The notes beneath the pieces were generated by a model. It was given only the letters and a program-made list of their open reading frames with translations. It searched no databases and was not told where the DNA came from. Position numbers and translations under genes: made by a program. A stretch of 64,000 bases of DNA from Siphonodentalium dalli (taxonomy: Eukaryota; Mollusca; Scaphopoda; Gadilida; Siphonodentaliidae): positions 128,171,990 to 128,235,989 of the forward strand of contig CP136067.1 in assembly GCA_032622095.1 (NCBI GenBank). Reading direction: 5' to 3'. This document shows positions 10,260 to 22,938 of this stretch, piece by piece; within the stretch, counting starts at the first letter, position 1, and every line of letters begins with the position of its first letter.

Positions 10260-12580
10260 AAAATGGCAAATATGTAGTTATTCACGAAAACCCATTCGAC
10301 AAAACGCCAATTCGGCACCAATACACATCATTGATTGAAATCAATGTTTTGTGTGGGTATGAGTAGCCAATCACGATTCAAAATGCTAAGATGGCTACCA
10401 AAATGGCCACCGAAAATTGTCGAAATTTAAGTTCTGCTCAGAGGAAAGCCGAAACAACACTTCGGTTGTGAGCTAACGATGACAGACCTATTAATCATGT
10501 TGCCAATAATCTACTACCACAATCAGTTCAGCCCGAAATGTTCCAACTAAGCAGTATCTACTGCAGGATCCAACACGATGTCCAATTATTACGAGGGACT
10601 ATCTGGAAATTAATTAAAAAGAAATTAAATTGCTACGAATCTGGATTATTTGAAAACACAGTGTCAACATTTCTACTTATAACGACTATTCGGAACATCA
10701 AATATATGGGCATCGGTGGTAGTCCGGAAGCATCAGGCTATAATAAGTTTTCCAGTGCTGGCGAAAGTGAAAAGGACAGGAGGGAAAAGCGAATAATCTG
10801 GGGTTTATTTAATTGGTGGGCAAGTTGGTTATCGGAGCTGGGGAGTTTCAAAGTAAAATTATTTTCTTCAATATCAAGAGGAAAAATGAAAATTCGCACG
10901 TACATTGTATACCCTTCACACTTTATGTGACTTTATGCGATTGTGGGTATATACATGTCGATAGAAACATTCTAGTACATATATAGACGCACCTATATCT
11001 TCTACACATTTAGTGAATTTCATCAATGATATGTAGACACAATGTGCGTCACGGCTGGATCTGACCCGTAGGCGTAAAGGTATCAACCATTTAGCTTGAT
11101 TCATTGGCATTTCAAGGTTGTCATTGGATAGAAATGCCACATGAACATGGTGATTAACAATATGTTTGTCTAAGAAATGTGAACAATGAACATGTTATTT
11201 TCCGGATGTTAGACAATCAAACTGCCACATAAGGCGTTCATCCATGCTCATCAGAGCACGAAATATGTGCAAATTAATGACACGAAAACTATTTCATGCG
11301 GACGACGTACTCTAGACCTACATCCAACGTCATTTCCTATTAACTTTTATTGTTTGTACGGACTGTTTCGAGGTTTGAAAATCCCGCTTGTCCAAGAAAA
11401 CCTCCACATACTTACGGAGTCGATGTGTAAACAATGTATGGGGATAGTTTCTTCATACATATATGTATTTGGCACACGTATTTTCTAGAACATAAGAGAT
11501 CACCATTTACCGGAGAGTTGATATCTGGGAAGAGATCAGAGTAAAACTACTTTTCTTACATGTCGAATGGGGAATCCATGGGCTACATTTAGTTCCAGCT
11601 TGAAACTTGAAAATGATGGCCGAGCCCGAATAGTTAATATTTCGTCGCATCAGTGCTATAATGTAACCCACATTTTCAACTTTCCGAGAAAATGAAGGTT
11701 GAAGTTTTTAGACAACATTTCTCCTAATGTTGACAAAGCATGACGTATTGTTGAATTTATCCCAATGAAAACTGACATTAGCTGTTCATTGAACCACATA
11801 TTGTTTTCTGTTTATTCCCTCGTTTTCTTTTAAAAAGCAATAGCTTGTTTGGAGATATGACATGCCAGCGACGATTCGTTTCCGTGCTATAATGAAGTTG
11901 TGTTAATAAATGCAGATTAAGCTATATATGGTGGCAATCGCATGTGTCTATGAACTAAAAAGTGCCTATTCTACACTATGAAAATTCACCCATGTGCATC
12001 ATCATACAGAAATGTGTGGAACAATCACAAAATTTGAATCACCAAATGATCACGTGACTAACATGGAGATACTGCCATATAGCACACATTTTAGAATTCA
12101 CAAACACAAAACAGAAGTCACGTGGACAACCTGAAGCGTCCGATTGGCTGCTGTTGGACATACGACCTCATAGCACGAATAATTGTAAAGATCACTGGAG
12201 ATACGACATTTGCTTCACTGGTTTGTGCGAATATTTGTCATCCAATGCAAGGACAGTTTGGCCCATCGGATTGGATTTTTTCTCACGATTCGAATGGTAT
12301 CAAATACTCATTTCCCGCCAAAATGGATATACGACAGTATAGCACTGATGAGTCGAGATTTTGTCAACCCGCGGGAAGCCACCAAAAGATTGAAAATAAA
12401 TAGTTTTGATGTATATGAGCCACATACATGAGCCAACTATCAACTGCATCCACCACTCACAACTTCCATTATGTGATAAGCTGGGCAGAGTCTACCATTT
12501 TCGTTTTGGAACCATATTAGATAAAATGTATTGTTTCTTTTTGTCTATTTGGTCTATTTGATCAATTATTTTGTAGACAA
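10260..12580. other. Spacer of the inverted structure; no gene recognised
   Basis: A 130-codon frame at 10538-10930 (plus) has no motif I recognise and no supporting codon pattern. From 12060 to 12360 the phrase ATACGACNTCATAGCAC-like recurs three times at irregular spacing (12069, 12158, 12325). This hints at an old short repeat. Nothing else is supported. Confidence 0.4.
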
Positions 12581-13672
12581 GATCTGTTCATCCCTAAATA
12601 TCAAATGTGACCAGAACCCCAAAGTCGATTTTGGTTAAATTTCATACCACATTCGTTATAACTTATTAGTGAAGGACCAGAGTAAACTATGATATAATCT
12701 ATTAGAAATTCATTGCTGTAATGATCAGTTGACACGATCATTGAAAGAATATACCCATTGTTTCCCAGTTCAGAGAGCAACAAGTGATAAACAGAAGTGA
12801 TAGAAAATAGTATTTTTCACATCGGGTGGCCATTTTGGCAGCTATTTTTGGTACTGATTTTTAAGTTGTTACATAGAGCTAGCATAATGGCATCTTAAAG
12901 AGGTATACATTCGTATTTATTTAGTCAATTTTATTCATCAACCACTACTTATAATGGATTGAATGACACTGTGATCAATATCCGCCATTTTCCATATTTT
13001 GACCGCCATTTTGGCAGCCATTTTGAGACAAAGCGCCAATTTGGGTTTCATTGAATTGGAGTATTTATAGATATTGGTATGCCCAACTTACATTGTACAG
13101 TTCTGTCCATTTCTTGTTGATATATGACTGTAATCACAATGGAGAGTTTTGTGGAATTTTATACCGCGTTCTGTAAAATCGAATTTTTGAGGGTGTAGAT
13201 GAGTCTGGGACCCCATTTATGGTATCTTCCATTGCTCCAATGATGAATTAACATGAATATGACTAATCAATGTCGCCAGTCTGAACCATTATCAAACAAC
13301 AGGAATTGATCTTTAAGATATTAGGCAAAAACTTCAAATGTTCTAGTTTAGGCCGCCATTTTGGCAGCCATCTGGGACGATGGGTTCCATTTTTGCCATA
13401 AACAGGTGGCACAACATTTTACCTTTGCAAAAATGTATACATTTGTATACATATGACAACATTTGTTCTCACTGTTATCGAATTAATCTCAGTCAGAGTA
13501 TCTTTTGACTAACGGCAGCCATGTTGGACGCCATGTTGGATCCTGAATTTTGCCCAAACCGGATTTTAGCGGATTTTGGATATGTTATACACGAGATTCT
13601 CCCGCATCGAATGACACCAAAACCGCTTCTATACCAATTTCTTCCGGGTCGAACCCTCTGACGACCACACTA
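12581..13672 (-). repeat. Repeat T, copy 2 (longest complete view)
   Basis: The reverse complement matches 62908-64000 along its whole length, from the start TAGTGTGGTCGTCAGAGGGT to GATATTTAGGGATGA near 12590. It contains repeated GCCATTTTGGCAGCCATTTT blocks at 12830, 13010 and 13355, and GCCATGTTGGACGCCATG at 13518. It is non-coding. It forms the inner part of the right arm of the inverted structure. Confidence 0.88.
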
Positions 13673-13680
13673 CTGTCGCT

Positions 13681-14035
13681 CCAATTTAATGCAATGTTAT
13701 CGCTCGAAATATTATGCAGAGAGATTTCACGACATTAGGACGGGTACGGCAGACTCGAAATATTATGCAGAGAGATTTCACAACGGGAAGCGTTTGTTTT
13801 CAATTCAATGCAATGTTATCGTAGAGAGATTTCACGACGGGAAGTGTTTGTTTTCAATTCAATGCAATGTTATCGCTCGAAATATTATGCAGAGAGATTT
13901 CACGACATTAGGACGGGTACGGGCAGGTTAAAAAAAAGAAAACAAAGAATGCGTTGTCTGTCGTTCCTAGGAAGGGGGGGATTTCATCGGGTAAATTTTT
14001 CCGACAGAAACAAAAAAAATAATTAAAACAATTTA
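13681..14035 (-). repeat. Right arm of the ~5.2-kb inverted repeat
   Basis: Reverse complement of 8817-9137, ending in the same outer sequence (GAAACAAAAAA..AATTAAAACAATTT). It contains four GAGAGATTTCAC modules at irregular intervals of about 60-75 bases. The outer ends on both sides are equally well matched, suggesting a real inverted element boundary. No target duplication was found because the flanks are A/T simple sequence. Confidence 0.85.
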
Positions 14036-14215
14036 AAATTAAAAAAAATAATTAAATTATAAAAAAGTAAAAAAATTCAGAAAAAAAATATATTAAATTC
14101 AAAATGCACATTTAACTCATGTTATAAACAAAAAAATAATATTAACTCATTGAAAACAAAATTAAAATTAAAATATTAATTCAAAATTAAAAAAAATTGT
14201 CATGTTTCTGACGAA
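14036..14215. repeat. A-rich low-complexity tract
   Basis: Almost all A and T, with A runs separated by single T or TT. No structure beyond base composition. Confidence 0.8.
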
Positions 14216-14239
14216 CGCCGCCAGTGGCGGGCTAACCTG

Positions 14240-14580
14240 CTAGTGTAATATAAACGTAAAACCATGGTTTTAATTTTCTATGAATAATCTTACCATGGCT
14301 TCTGTGAAATTTGCACACCATGTTTGGACTTACCATAGTTTTTGTTGTAACTGTAGTTTTTGTTGTCAAACTGTGATGAAAGTGAACGATCTCACAAATG
14401 CACTATAGTAAAAATATGGTTTTAATTTACTATGAATAGTTTTACCATGGATTATGAGTTAATTGCACACCATGTTTGTATTTGACATAGTTGTTTTGCT
14501 GACTGTAGTTTTTGTTGTAAAAGTGTGATGCAAGTCATCAATCTCACAACTACACTATAGGAAAACCATGGTTTTATTTT
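14240..14580. repeat. ~165-bp tandem duplication with ACCATGG palindromes
   Basis: Two units carry ACCATGGTTTTAATTTTCTATGAATA, then TTTTACCATGG, TTGCACACCATGTTTG, GTAGTTTTTGTTGT and ATCTCACAA in order, at about 14260-14405 and 14415-14580. ACCATGGTT and its reverse complement recur throughout, so the units can fold on themselves. Confidence 0.7.
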
Positions 14581-14929
14581 CCGTGTAAACCGATTCATTT
14601 CCATGTAAAACGGACACATCGCGTGTACTGTTAAACCGAAAATTATACCACACTTTAGTTATGTCACAGCCGAATCAAACTTATGTTTTATTCAATAAAA
14701 CGATAAATTACGCTATATTCTAATAGTATGTACATAGTTTTATTATTTTATAGTACATTAAAAACAAGGAGAAGCAGTCTGGGGGTATTCTTATTTATTT
14801 TCATTTTTTTAGCAAAGTTGTAAATAAAATGAAAAAGTTAAATAAAAAGAAAAGCCATCCTATCCCACACCCCTATTTTTTTTCTTGCATATCAACAGAA
14901 AAACGGGTATATTTTTTTGGCCTAATTTA

Positions 14930-15255
14930 CAGTTACTTTGGTGGTGAAACCATGGTAAATTAACTACTATTTTTTACTATTGTTTTACCACACAAATAAC
15001 CGTTGTAAATTTACCATCCAAATCACTGTTGCAAATTACATGTAACTATAGTTTCAGATAACCGTTATAAAACACTATGGTTTTCAGCACACAAATAACC
15101 GTTGTAAATTAACCAACCAAATAACCATAGTAAATTTACCACCCAAATAACTGTTGTAAATTAACTATAGTTTCAGATAATCGTTGTAAATTAACTATTG
15201 TTTTTATTATGGTAAACCATGATTTTACTGTGCTAAAACAATAGTAAATTTTTAT
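14930..15255. repeat. Short interspersed repeats of GTAAATTAAC / AACCGTTGTAAATT
   Basis: Blocks AAATAACCGTTGTAAATT, CTATAGTTTCAGATAA and ACCATGGTAAATT recur every 30-60 bases with both orientations of the CATGG and GGTAAA parts. They are related in wording to the 14240-14580 repeat. Probably one old satellite-like or MITE-derived block. Confidence 0.55.
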
Positions 15256-17489
15256 AAGAGTTGTATAAGTGTAAACAATATGTATTCTAGCTCTCACATA
15301 TACATGAATATATAATAATTACATCATGAGAATCTTAATAATTACATTTTTTTTTGCTGAGTTTTTCAATTGTGAGATATGGAGGATCTGACAACCAGCA
15401 ATATGCACTTTAAGAACATCTTATTATTTCATTATGGTTACATGTCAATTAGTATGTGCCTAGTTAGGTTATTTTATGTTCTAGGTGAGAATTAACACAT
15501 GGTCATCTATAAACGAATGCCATGTAAATTAAATTTCTCATGAACTGTATCTATACGATACTCTTATCAGTCACTTGTATATGACTAGGGTGTTGTAAAG
15601 AGAAACTATAATTATTTAATATTAATATATAAAAAACTGAAAATCCCGCCTGACCTGTTAAACATGTATGTATATACTTATGGTGCATATATCATTGAAT
15701 TTGTCAGCAGTACAGTTGCAAATCTATAAGTATATAACTATTATTTTGAACAAGGGGCGTATTCGCGAAATGTTAGTCATTTGAACAGTCACGTCCTACA
15801 TTATTTATCCATGTGATTTGTAGAAGTTAAATTAAAAGGCTGCATATCTACATCTTGTGGTTTATCATCATGAGTAATCATACGCATCGGAAGCTAGAAA
15901 TTTTAATCTTACCCCTATATCGGAATCGGGAAAAAAAGCTCCAACGATCACAACAGATCAACATTAAATGCACTTCTTGTCCTCAGAAAATTTCACGTTC
16001 CATTTCCTTCTTCGCCTTTTGTCACGTTATCGGAAAACGACACGATGAATTTTGTACCTATAAATAATGTACTTATCCCGGATATCCCAGCGTCGCATAT
16101 CACTTCCAAATATTCGAGAAGCTGAAAATAATTATATTCCACTTGATTGCGGACCAGACAGTGTGACACGAACATAATTATGACTTAATGTGTCGACATT
16201 GAAGACAGTGGTAGCGCAAACATAATTACGTGGGTAAGATTTTTATTGTGTAGCCGTTCTAAATTAACGGTGCTCTACAAGCCGGAACACGATTATCAAC
16301 AATCCTCTGTTAGTTTGAAGATGCATTATCCGAATTATTTTTTCTCTCTCTCTCTCACTCTCTCTATCTCTCTCTATCTCTCTCTTGATCGATCGATCGA
16401 CCGACGAAGGCACATATAAGGGTTAGGCCTACACCTGAAAAAGTATCAAACTTGCCCACGTGGGAAGACGTACAAATACAAAACGGGCCTTATAAAAGGC
16501 ACGGGTGGTGTTCATTGCAGAAATATTAATATTTGTCATCAACAGAAGGAATATTAAAGTATATATAGTATTGTGCATATGCCAAACATAATCAGCGCGT
16601 AAATAGTATATTGTCGTCAAGACGTACGGTGGTGAACGTAAACAAGAGCCAGGTCGTGTTACAGAAGTTTTTCTTCTGTTTACATAACACAGCGCAATTA
16701 TATTGGTTAATCACAAACACATCATATAAACGCTCTTTATTATTTCCATATCAGGAAAACAATAATAAATAACGCTCTTTATGTTTACCATATCCGGATC
16801 TAAACAAAAGCCAGGTTCTGTAACGTTTTTGGCTTTTGTTTACATAACAAAGGAAAAACATTTGACAATAACATACTGTTTATGCCATATTTCTGTTTGG
16901 TTATAAGAACAAAGTCTGTCTATATTTTACTATTCTTTCTGTTTATGGCGGATTTTGACGGAGGTTAATATTTTAACAGCATACCCACCACCGACGCCGC
17001 CCGTATCTTTGACCACACAAAGAAGACTGGACATTGAAACTGTTACCCACGTACGCATTTGTGTCACTATGTGTGTATTAATTAGCCATAATTTTGTTAC
17101 TGTATAAATTATGTTACAGAAAACTGATATCTATACTCCATGTCGACCATTTTATGGAGGAGCTAATAATTGTTTCTAATATTCATGAGCGGTGTGCGTG
17201 ATATTAAATATGTTTGCTTGACCTGAGTGCGTGGTATTCGAAACCGTTGTTCGAGTTCTTGCAGAAATAACACTAGATTCAAAATGCATACCGTATATGT
17301 GCTTTAATCTTGACTGATTTGTCACGGTTCTTTATGATTAAAAATTATCATCTTCGGGACAAAATCATGTATAATTATATATATCTTAAATACATTAAAC
17401 TTTCTTGAACGAACAGAGGCTGCATAAGTGTCGTTTTACCGAAACCTAAACTTTAGATCACAATTAACTCGGATATAGCGAGTTAACGT
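15256..17489. other. Intergenic stretch with simple repeats
   Basis: No gene recognised. A TC microsatellite lies at about 16337-16385, followed by GATCGATCGATCGA. A loose direct duplication occurs at 16640-16700 and 16800-16855 (AAACAARAGCCAGGT ... TTTACATAACA), with CGCTCTTTAT nearby as in repeat R. The open frames at 15855-16067 and 16429-16620 show no motif. Confidence 0.45.
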
Positions 17490-17943
17490 GTAATTATCAA
17501 CATGTAATCACTAAAAATCAAGCCATGTATACGTAATTTCTCTGTTTTCGGTGGCATACCGACTGTGAAACGCATTCTGAAGACGAACACTGAGTATAAA
17601 TTGTATCTGTGTTAATCTTCTGTAAAATAGCTGAGGAAATATCCCGATGTGTGTCGATAATTTGGAGTATTAGCTTCCTAATCACAACTTATGAGTGTTA
17701 CGGTTCTATTTCAAGGTAATCACGGCTGTGACGGTTCTTTATGTGATATTTATTCGAACGAATTCTGCACTTTGGGATCATTTAGTTGTGTGTAACAAAT
17801 GTTTTAAACCCGATAATGGCTGCAGCTGATGTTACCTACATAATCCAACAAGTATATTAAGAAATAAGAGTATAGCTATCTAGTATAACAGAAGATTAAG
17901 TGGCATTACCTTTACTTCGAGTGCCAAATAAAACATATTGAAA

Positions 17944-20579
17944 TAGTAGTAGTAGTAACATATTTATTGTGCCATGAATATATAGGATTAGATTACAAAT
18001 TAGATATATTTATACATGTGATGTGGCAACAGGGGATTGCAGTACAAGTTATGCAACTTATGTACGATCCTCTCCCTTGTTCATAAGCTCTCGTGAGGAT
18101 ATATAGTAAAGAGATGGTAGTGCTGATCAGAAAAGGATATACCAAGTTTAAGTGGTTAAAGTAGTCAAAGATATATACATGGGTTCGGACCTCAAAATTT
18201 AAAGAAAAGGATAATATCCGGGTTGTTTCATTATTATCTGGGGAAATGGTGGTTGTTCAAATGCAATCTGTGAAATATGTTTCATGCCTTACACTAGACA
18301 TCAATTGTTATTAAGGTAAATTTCCTCACAATAGGTCCGGAGCATACACCCTTAAGTACATGATGGCGGTGTTGTTGCTGCAATGGCATCAGAAAACGGT
18401 GTCGTAGACATAATATTCATAGTAGTACGCTCGTGTTAGGCCTCAGATGAAACGACCAGATGTCGAAATATAAGATTGTACTATTTCAAATAAACGACTA
18501 TTTAATTCATTGCTCATCTGCGGTATACCGAATAAAAGGTCGATTACAGAAGTAACATGGATATTCGATCTAGTAAATTTTCCCAGCATTAATTGCCTGG
18601 CTTGGTTGTATAAAGAACACTGAAAAACATAATGATATGCGTCTTCACAATGATGACTGCATTGGCAAAATGAGTTGTCGGCAATATGATTCCGTTGTTT
18701 ATCGAAATTTAGGTCACTACAATTATTTCGTAATCTACATTGTAATACGTTCAATTTTCGTTGTCCTGTTTTATAGTATGGTGGCGGTTTCGGAATATCT
18801 ACTGTAGCTCTACAAGCAGTATACATTTTGGCAAGCACTGTGTTTTTATTGAGTTCGCCCTCTACTTTCGTGGTGGCAGTGTTCCATTCCGATATCATAG
18901 ACGGAACACAGGAGGATCTCATGTGTGCACTTCTATTATTGTCATGTCTCATCCATAGATGGTTTCTAAGTGGGTAATCGGTCAATTCACCAGATGTTTT
19001 AGGTATCAAAGATGTTAGGTATTTTGGAGATTTCCCATCAATTGTTTTATGCCATATACGTAATTTGTGCATTTTTCGTCTTTCTTTGAGCTTGGTCCAA
19101 CCAGTTTCTATTAACACCCTGTCAGATGAGGCTGATCGTGTAAGGCCAGTAACAATGAGCCCGGCCTCGATCTATAATCGCTCTAATTTATCCAAAAGAT
19201 TGTCAGGAGCATTGACCCAGACTACATCACCATATTCCATTAGAGGTAAGATATATGTTTTATACATAAGATCAAGAATTTCTCTGTTTACTAAAAATTT
19301 TATTTTACGGAGCTGTGCTATACGAGAAGATACTCGTTTACAGATGTCATACATTTGGAAATCCCAGTTTAGGTTCGATTGTAGAGTTATCCCTAAGTGT
19401 TTGTGGTGTGAGACTTCCTCTATCTCCTGGTTATCAAGTTCTAATTCGAGAATATCTGAATTTTCGACAAAAGAAAATTACATAGACTTGGTTTTGTTTG
19501 GATTAAATGTCACCAACCATTGCCTAGACCACTTGTGCACTCTGTCGATATCTTCAGTTCGTGAATTTGCACAATCATTTAAAGTCGGTTGAACGCTGAA
19601 AAGGCAGGTGTCATCGGCGTACATACGTGTAGCTGAATTAATAACGTTAGAGAGGTCGTTAATGTCAGTTAAAAATAAAAAAGGACCTAGGATTGACCCC
19701 TGGGGCATGCGCACTCCCGACATAAGGCGATCGTATTTAGAGAATGAGTTATTAATTAGAACGCGTTGTTGGCGACACTTGAGATAACTTTCCAGCCAGT
19801 TAAGCAATTTCCCATTCACTCAATACTGTTTCAGTTTAAAAATCAGTCCTCTGTGCCAGACCCTTTCAAATGCTTTTGAAATATCGCAAAATACTGCACT
19901 TGTTACCGAATATTCATCCAGGGCCTGACAAAGTGAGTGATACAATTCAATCAACTGAAGAGACGTACATTGCCCTGGTGTAAAACCAGCTTGATATCCA
20001 TATAGTAAATTATTTTCAGTGAAGTGAACATTTGAGTATTTAAGGGTAACTTTCTCATAAATCGTTGCTAGGCAGGGGAGAAGTGAAATAAGGCAGTAAT
20101 TATTGGGATCAGAGCGTTCATTCTTTTTATAGATCGGTATCACATTTGCCTTCTTCCACTCGCAGGGAAATATTTCACAGTAAAGTGACAACTTGAAAAG
20201 TTTCAAGAGGGGTGTAGCATTAGTTGGAAGTGTTCCTTGTAGCATTCTGATAGTTATTCCGTCGTGTCTTGATGCTTTGTTCGGTTTCATGGACCGTATA
20301 GCCGCTTCGATATCTTCCGTTTTCAATTCTATTTCCGAGATATTGGATTCACATAATTTCCTGAAGGGTGGCAAATTGCAGAGTGTATCGTCCAAGTTAG
20401 AATGTTCAATGAATGCATAGTTGAGAAGGGAGGCTTTGTCAACATCTTCGTACATTAGTGTGCCAGTACCGTCGCATAAAGGAGGAATTGCAGCTTTTGT
20501 GTTTGTATTTAAAATTTCTTTAACAGAGTGCCAAAAATATTTCACAGATGGTTGTTTTTTTATGTTCTTCAGAAGCGTT
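17944..20579 (-). mobile_element. LINE C: 2.6-kb 5'-truncated insertion with 8-bp TSD
   Basis: TATTGAAA flanks the element at 17936-17943 and 20580-20587. The uninterrupted site is present in repeat R copy 2 as TTTCAATATG near 35185. Read on the minus strand, the 3' end is a short TAC/ACT microsatellite tail (GTTACTACTACTACTA), as in CR1/L2-type LINEs that end in microsatellites rather than poly-A. The 5' end lies inside the ORF2 region upstream of the reverse transcriptase, so the copy is truncated. It is the most complete LINE here. Confidence 0.9.
18443..20545 (-). pseudogene. ORF2 reverse transcriptase of LINE C
   Basis: Four minus-strand frames follow one another: 20545-19820, 19819-19478, 19354-19172 and 19117-18443. 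Visible blocks in order are: the segment before the palm (MKPNKASRHDGITIRML); WKKANVIPIYKKNERSDPNNY; CDISKAFERVWHRGL (motif A aspartate present); MPQGSILGPFLFL (motif B); MYADDTCLF (motif C, intact catalytic pair); WLVTFNPNKTKS (motif D); HLGITLQSNLNWD (motif E); and the thumb ILPLMEYGDVVW. The tail carries CQCSHHCEDAYHYVFQC. In-frame stops at the end of the first piece (KLKQY stop) and after NKTKSM, plus a frame change before 19117, inactivate it. The intact YADD suggests a fairly recent insertion. Confidence 0.9.
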
Positions 20580-20940
20580 TATTGAAAGTCATGTTGGGTA
20601 TAGGATCATATATAATCGTGCACGCCCGCATAATTGACCCAATGGAATTAGACATATAATAAGTATAAGATTGGTTGCACATACAAGAAATGTTGATAAG
20701 TATATATACCGGCCTCATATGTTCTGGGAAATACATACTGTGATCAGAGCCCTTTTCCAGCTGTTTACAATTTTTCGCACAGAAGTGAACTAAAGGCTCT
20801 TTATTTCTACCATATCAAGAATAGACTAACACGGAACGCTCCTTTCCGTTCCATGTCGTGCAAATGGCTGTTTTTGTTTGGAACCCAAATATCGGGTTCA
20901 AAGTTGTATTTTTCATGACTCCAATGTGTCTTTCTGTGAC

Positions 20941-22930
20941 ATTATTATACTGCTCGTAGAAAGATATTTCAAGTGTTTATCGAGCTAGTTCTATATCATG
21001 AAAACTTCAAAAGCGACAATTATTACGCATATTTTGGAGCGCAAGCCACCAAGTGACTTTAATTGATAAATGAAGGTCTGTGGTTGAAAGTTCCAGATGG
21101 GATATATTTTCTGAATACAATTTTTTCAAATGTAATTGATTACGATTACAATAATTTAGTAAACTGTAACTGATTACTTTTCGATTACATCTGATTACAA
21201 TTTTTAGTTTCCAACCATTTGATCCCATAGTAATAAATAATGAAATAAATCAAATTAAAATATCAAATGTTATTTAATAACAAAACAAAAACTATAGATA
21301 TATAATGCGTAAACACGGAACGACTGAACAAATAAAACTAGCAAGCAATAAGCACATAATCTTTTTACATTAATGTGTGATGTTTTGTCATGGAGTTGTG
21401 TACCAACATATTGGGAATAGACCGTGTTTTATGTGTATTTATTTATTTTTGTTAATATAGTTTTCATTTCGCTCGAGCCATCCAAAATTTCATCGAGTGA
21501 AATGTTAATACGCTCGTATATGCTTAGCTGCCCATTTTTATACGAAGCATTTATACAGATAACCCAAATTGCACAAGTAAGCCCAAAATAGAGTTAAAGC
21601 GAACTTAATTACAAACTATATACCGACTCGGACTCGGACTCACTTTATCTTTCATACTGCATCAAGGTGCAATGACAACTCTGGGCAAAATGAAATTAAA
21701 ACATGTGCCCACAAGACACCCTTAACACCCCCCCCCCGATTCAAATTCAGTTTACCGCCATCCATTTTGGATCGGGTGGGGTTTGTGGTGACTGTTTAAG
21801 GCGTCTTGGGGGGGGGGGCAACTTACTGGACCCTTTGTTTGACCTTAATATATAAAGGAACCGAGAAATGGCATGGGTCACCTATATGAACCCCTCTGTG
21901 TGGGCGGCGGCCATTTTCGAATAAGGAATGGAAGTCACGTGGTTAGCATAAGTTTAATACAAGGTGAAAAATGCGACTTCTTGAAAAAACAGTGGCGGCC
22001 ATTTTGAAAAAAAGTGGTGGCCATTTTGAATCAATCTTATTATGATTGGTTTGTAGGGGGAAAATCAGTCTTCGCAGTTCACATTGACCATTCATGTCAA
22101 ATTGCCTACTTTGCGTCACAATAAAGTGAACGATTCTGTTACTACTGTTGACACATAATTATATATAAGAAGGCAGTGTAACTCACCGAAATTGATCATA
22201 AGTGGTGTAAAATCAACAGAATTCATATTTCGTTGTGTTCACTTGGTTATTTTCACGAATCCTTCCAAATAATAGTCATCGTATTTCGCGGACAGAACCG
22301 ATTAAATTGGGAGAGAACCGACTCGATCGAGAGAGAACCGATCGAGATATCACAATTCGGAGTTTTCATCGTTAATTATCACCTAGATGGCTCAAAAATT
22401 GCGTTTTAACTGACAAAATCTCGCGAAAATGTCTAATTTGGATCATAAGGAACCGTCACAAATCAGTCAAGAACCATCACAAATCGGCGATAGAACGACT
22501 TCCGATGTAACAGTTCCTACACAGTGTTCTCACCCACATGTCCCTGGCACAACAGACCCCCACCACCCAAAGACATATTTTTATATATATGTGTGTGTGT
22601 GTCTTTGGGTGGTAGGGGTCTATTGTGCATGGTCCTGTGGTCTCACCAAACGATTGAAATCGTATACATGGAAATTATTCAAGAAATAAGGTATTTCTTT
22701 TGTGACACGAATAAGACATTATTTCGCCAATGTATTACTTCTTCCATAGATGGTTCATTTTCACACCTTTTCAATTAATCTGATATATACAATAGCATTT
22801 TTTTTTTAATACTCACCGATTTTGTGCAGTGGCATCGACGTGAAAATTTAAAAAAATGACCGTTGTACTTAGTTCGCGTTACCAAAAGTCGAGTTTTTTT
22901 TACTACGATTAAAACATTAGATGGGCCTAT
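20941..22930. other. Intergenic; C-run/G-run pair and GGCCATTTTG motifs
   Basis: No gene recognised. A C run at about 21729-21738 and a G run at about 21810-21820 bracket an AAGACACCCTTAA / TTAAGGCGTCTTGG inverted pair. GGCCATTTT occurs at 21910, 21988 and 22018. Short repeats of GAGAGAACCGA occur at 22310-22345. A frame at 22429-22689 starts plausibly but runs into a hairpin and a GT run. Confidence 0.45.
22547..22622. repeat. Hairpin around a TA/TG microsatellite
   Basis: GACCCCCACCACCCAAAGAC at about 22555 pairs with GTCTTTGGGTGGTAGGGGTC ending at about 22621, with ATATTTTTATATATATGTGTGTG between. The arms are about 20 bp with one mismatch. Confidence 0.8.
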
Positions 22931-22938
22931 ATATATAA

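Larger units (their letters stand above)
17490..20940 (-). repeat. Repeat R, copy 1, split by LINE C
   Basis: The outer parts (about 17490-17943 and 20580-20940) match, as reverse complement, the continuous sequence 34735-35610. Shared blocks include AAAAATCAAGCCATGTA, GCATTCTGAAGACGA, GGAAATATCCC, TGTAACGGTTCT-like phrases, CCGGCCTCATAT, AATTTTTCGCACAGAAGTG and TCAAGAATAGACTAACACGG. The continuous copy reads across the point where LINE C interrupts this one. Repeat R is therefore older than LINE C. R is non-coding. Confidence 0.85.

Noticed and set aside
10538..10930. 130-codon open frame as a gene
   Set aside because: No recognisable domain, no splice or codon evidence; expected by chance in 64 kb of AT-rich DNA, though it cannot be excluded as an exon.
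13689..14026. Conserved open frames (YYAERFHD-type) repeated at 8860-9176 and 13689-14026
   Set aside because: They are mirror copies of the inverted arms and consist of a repeated GAGAGATTTCACGACGGGAA module; frame conservation follows from recent duplication.
22429..22689. Plus-strand frame starting MSNLDHKEPSQ as a small gene
   Set aside because: After about 40 codons it runs through a hairpin and a TG microsatellite.
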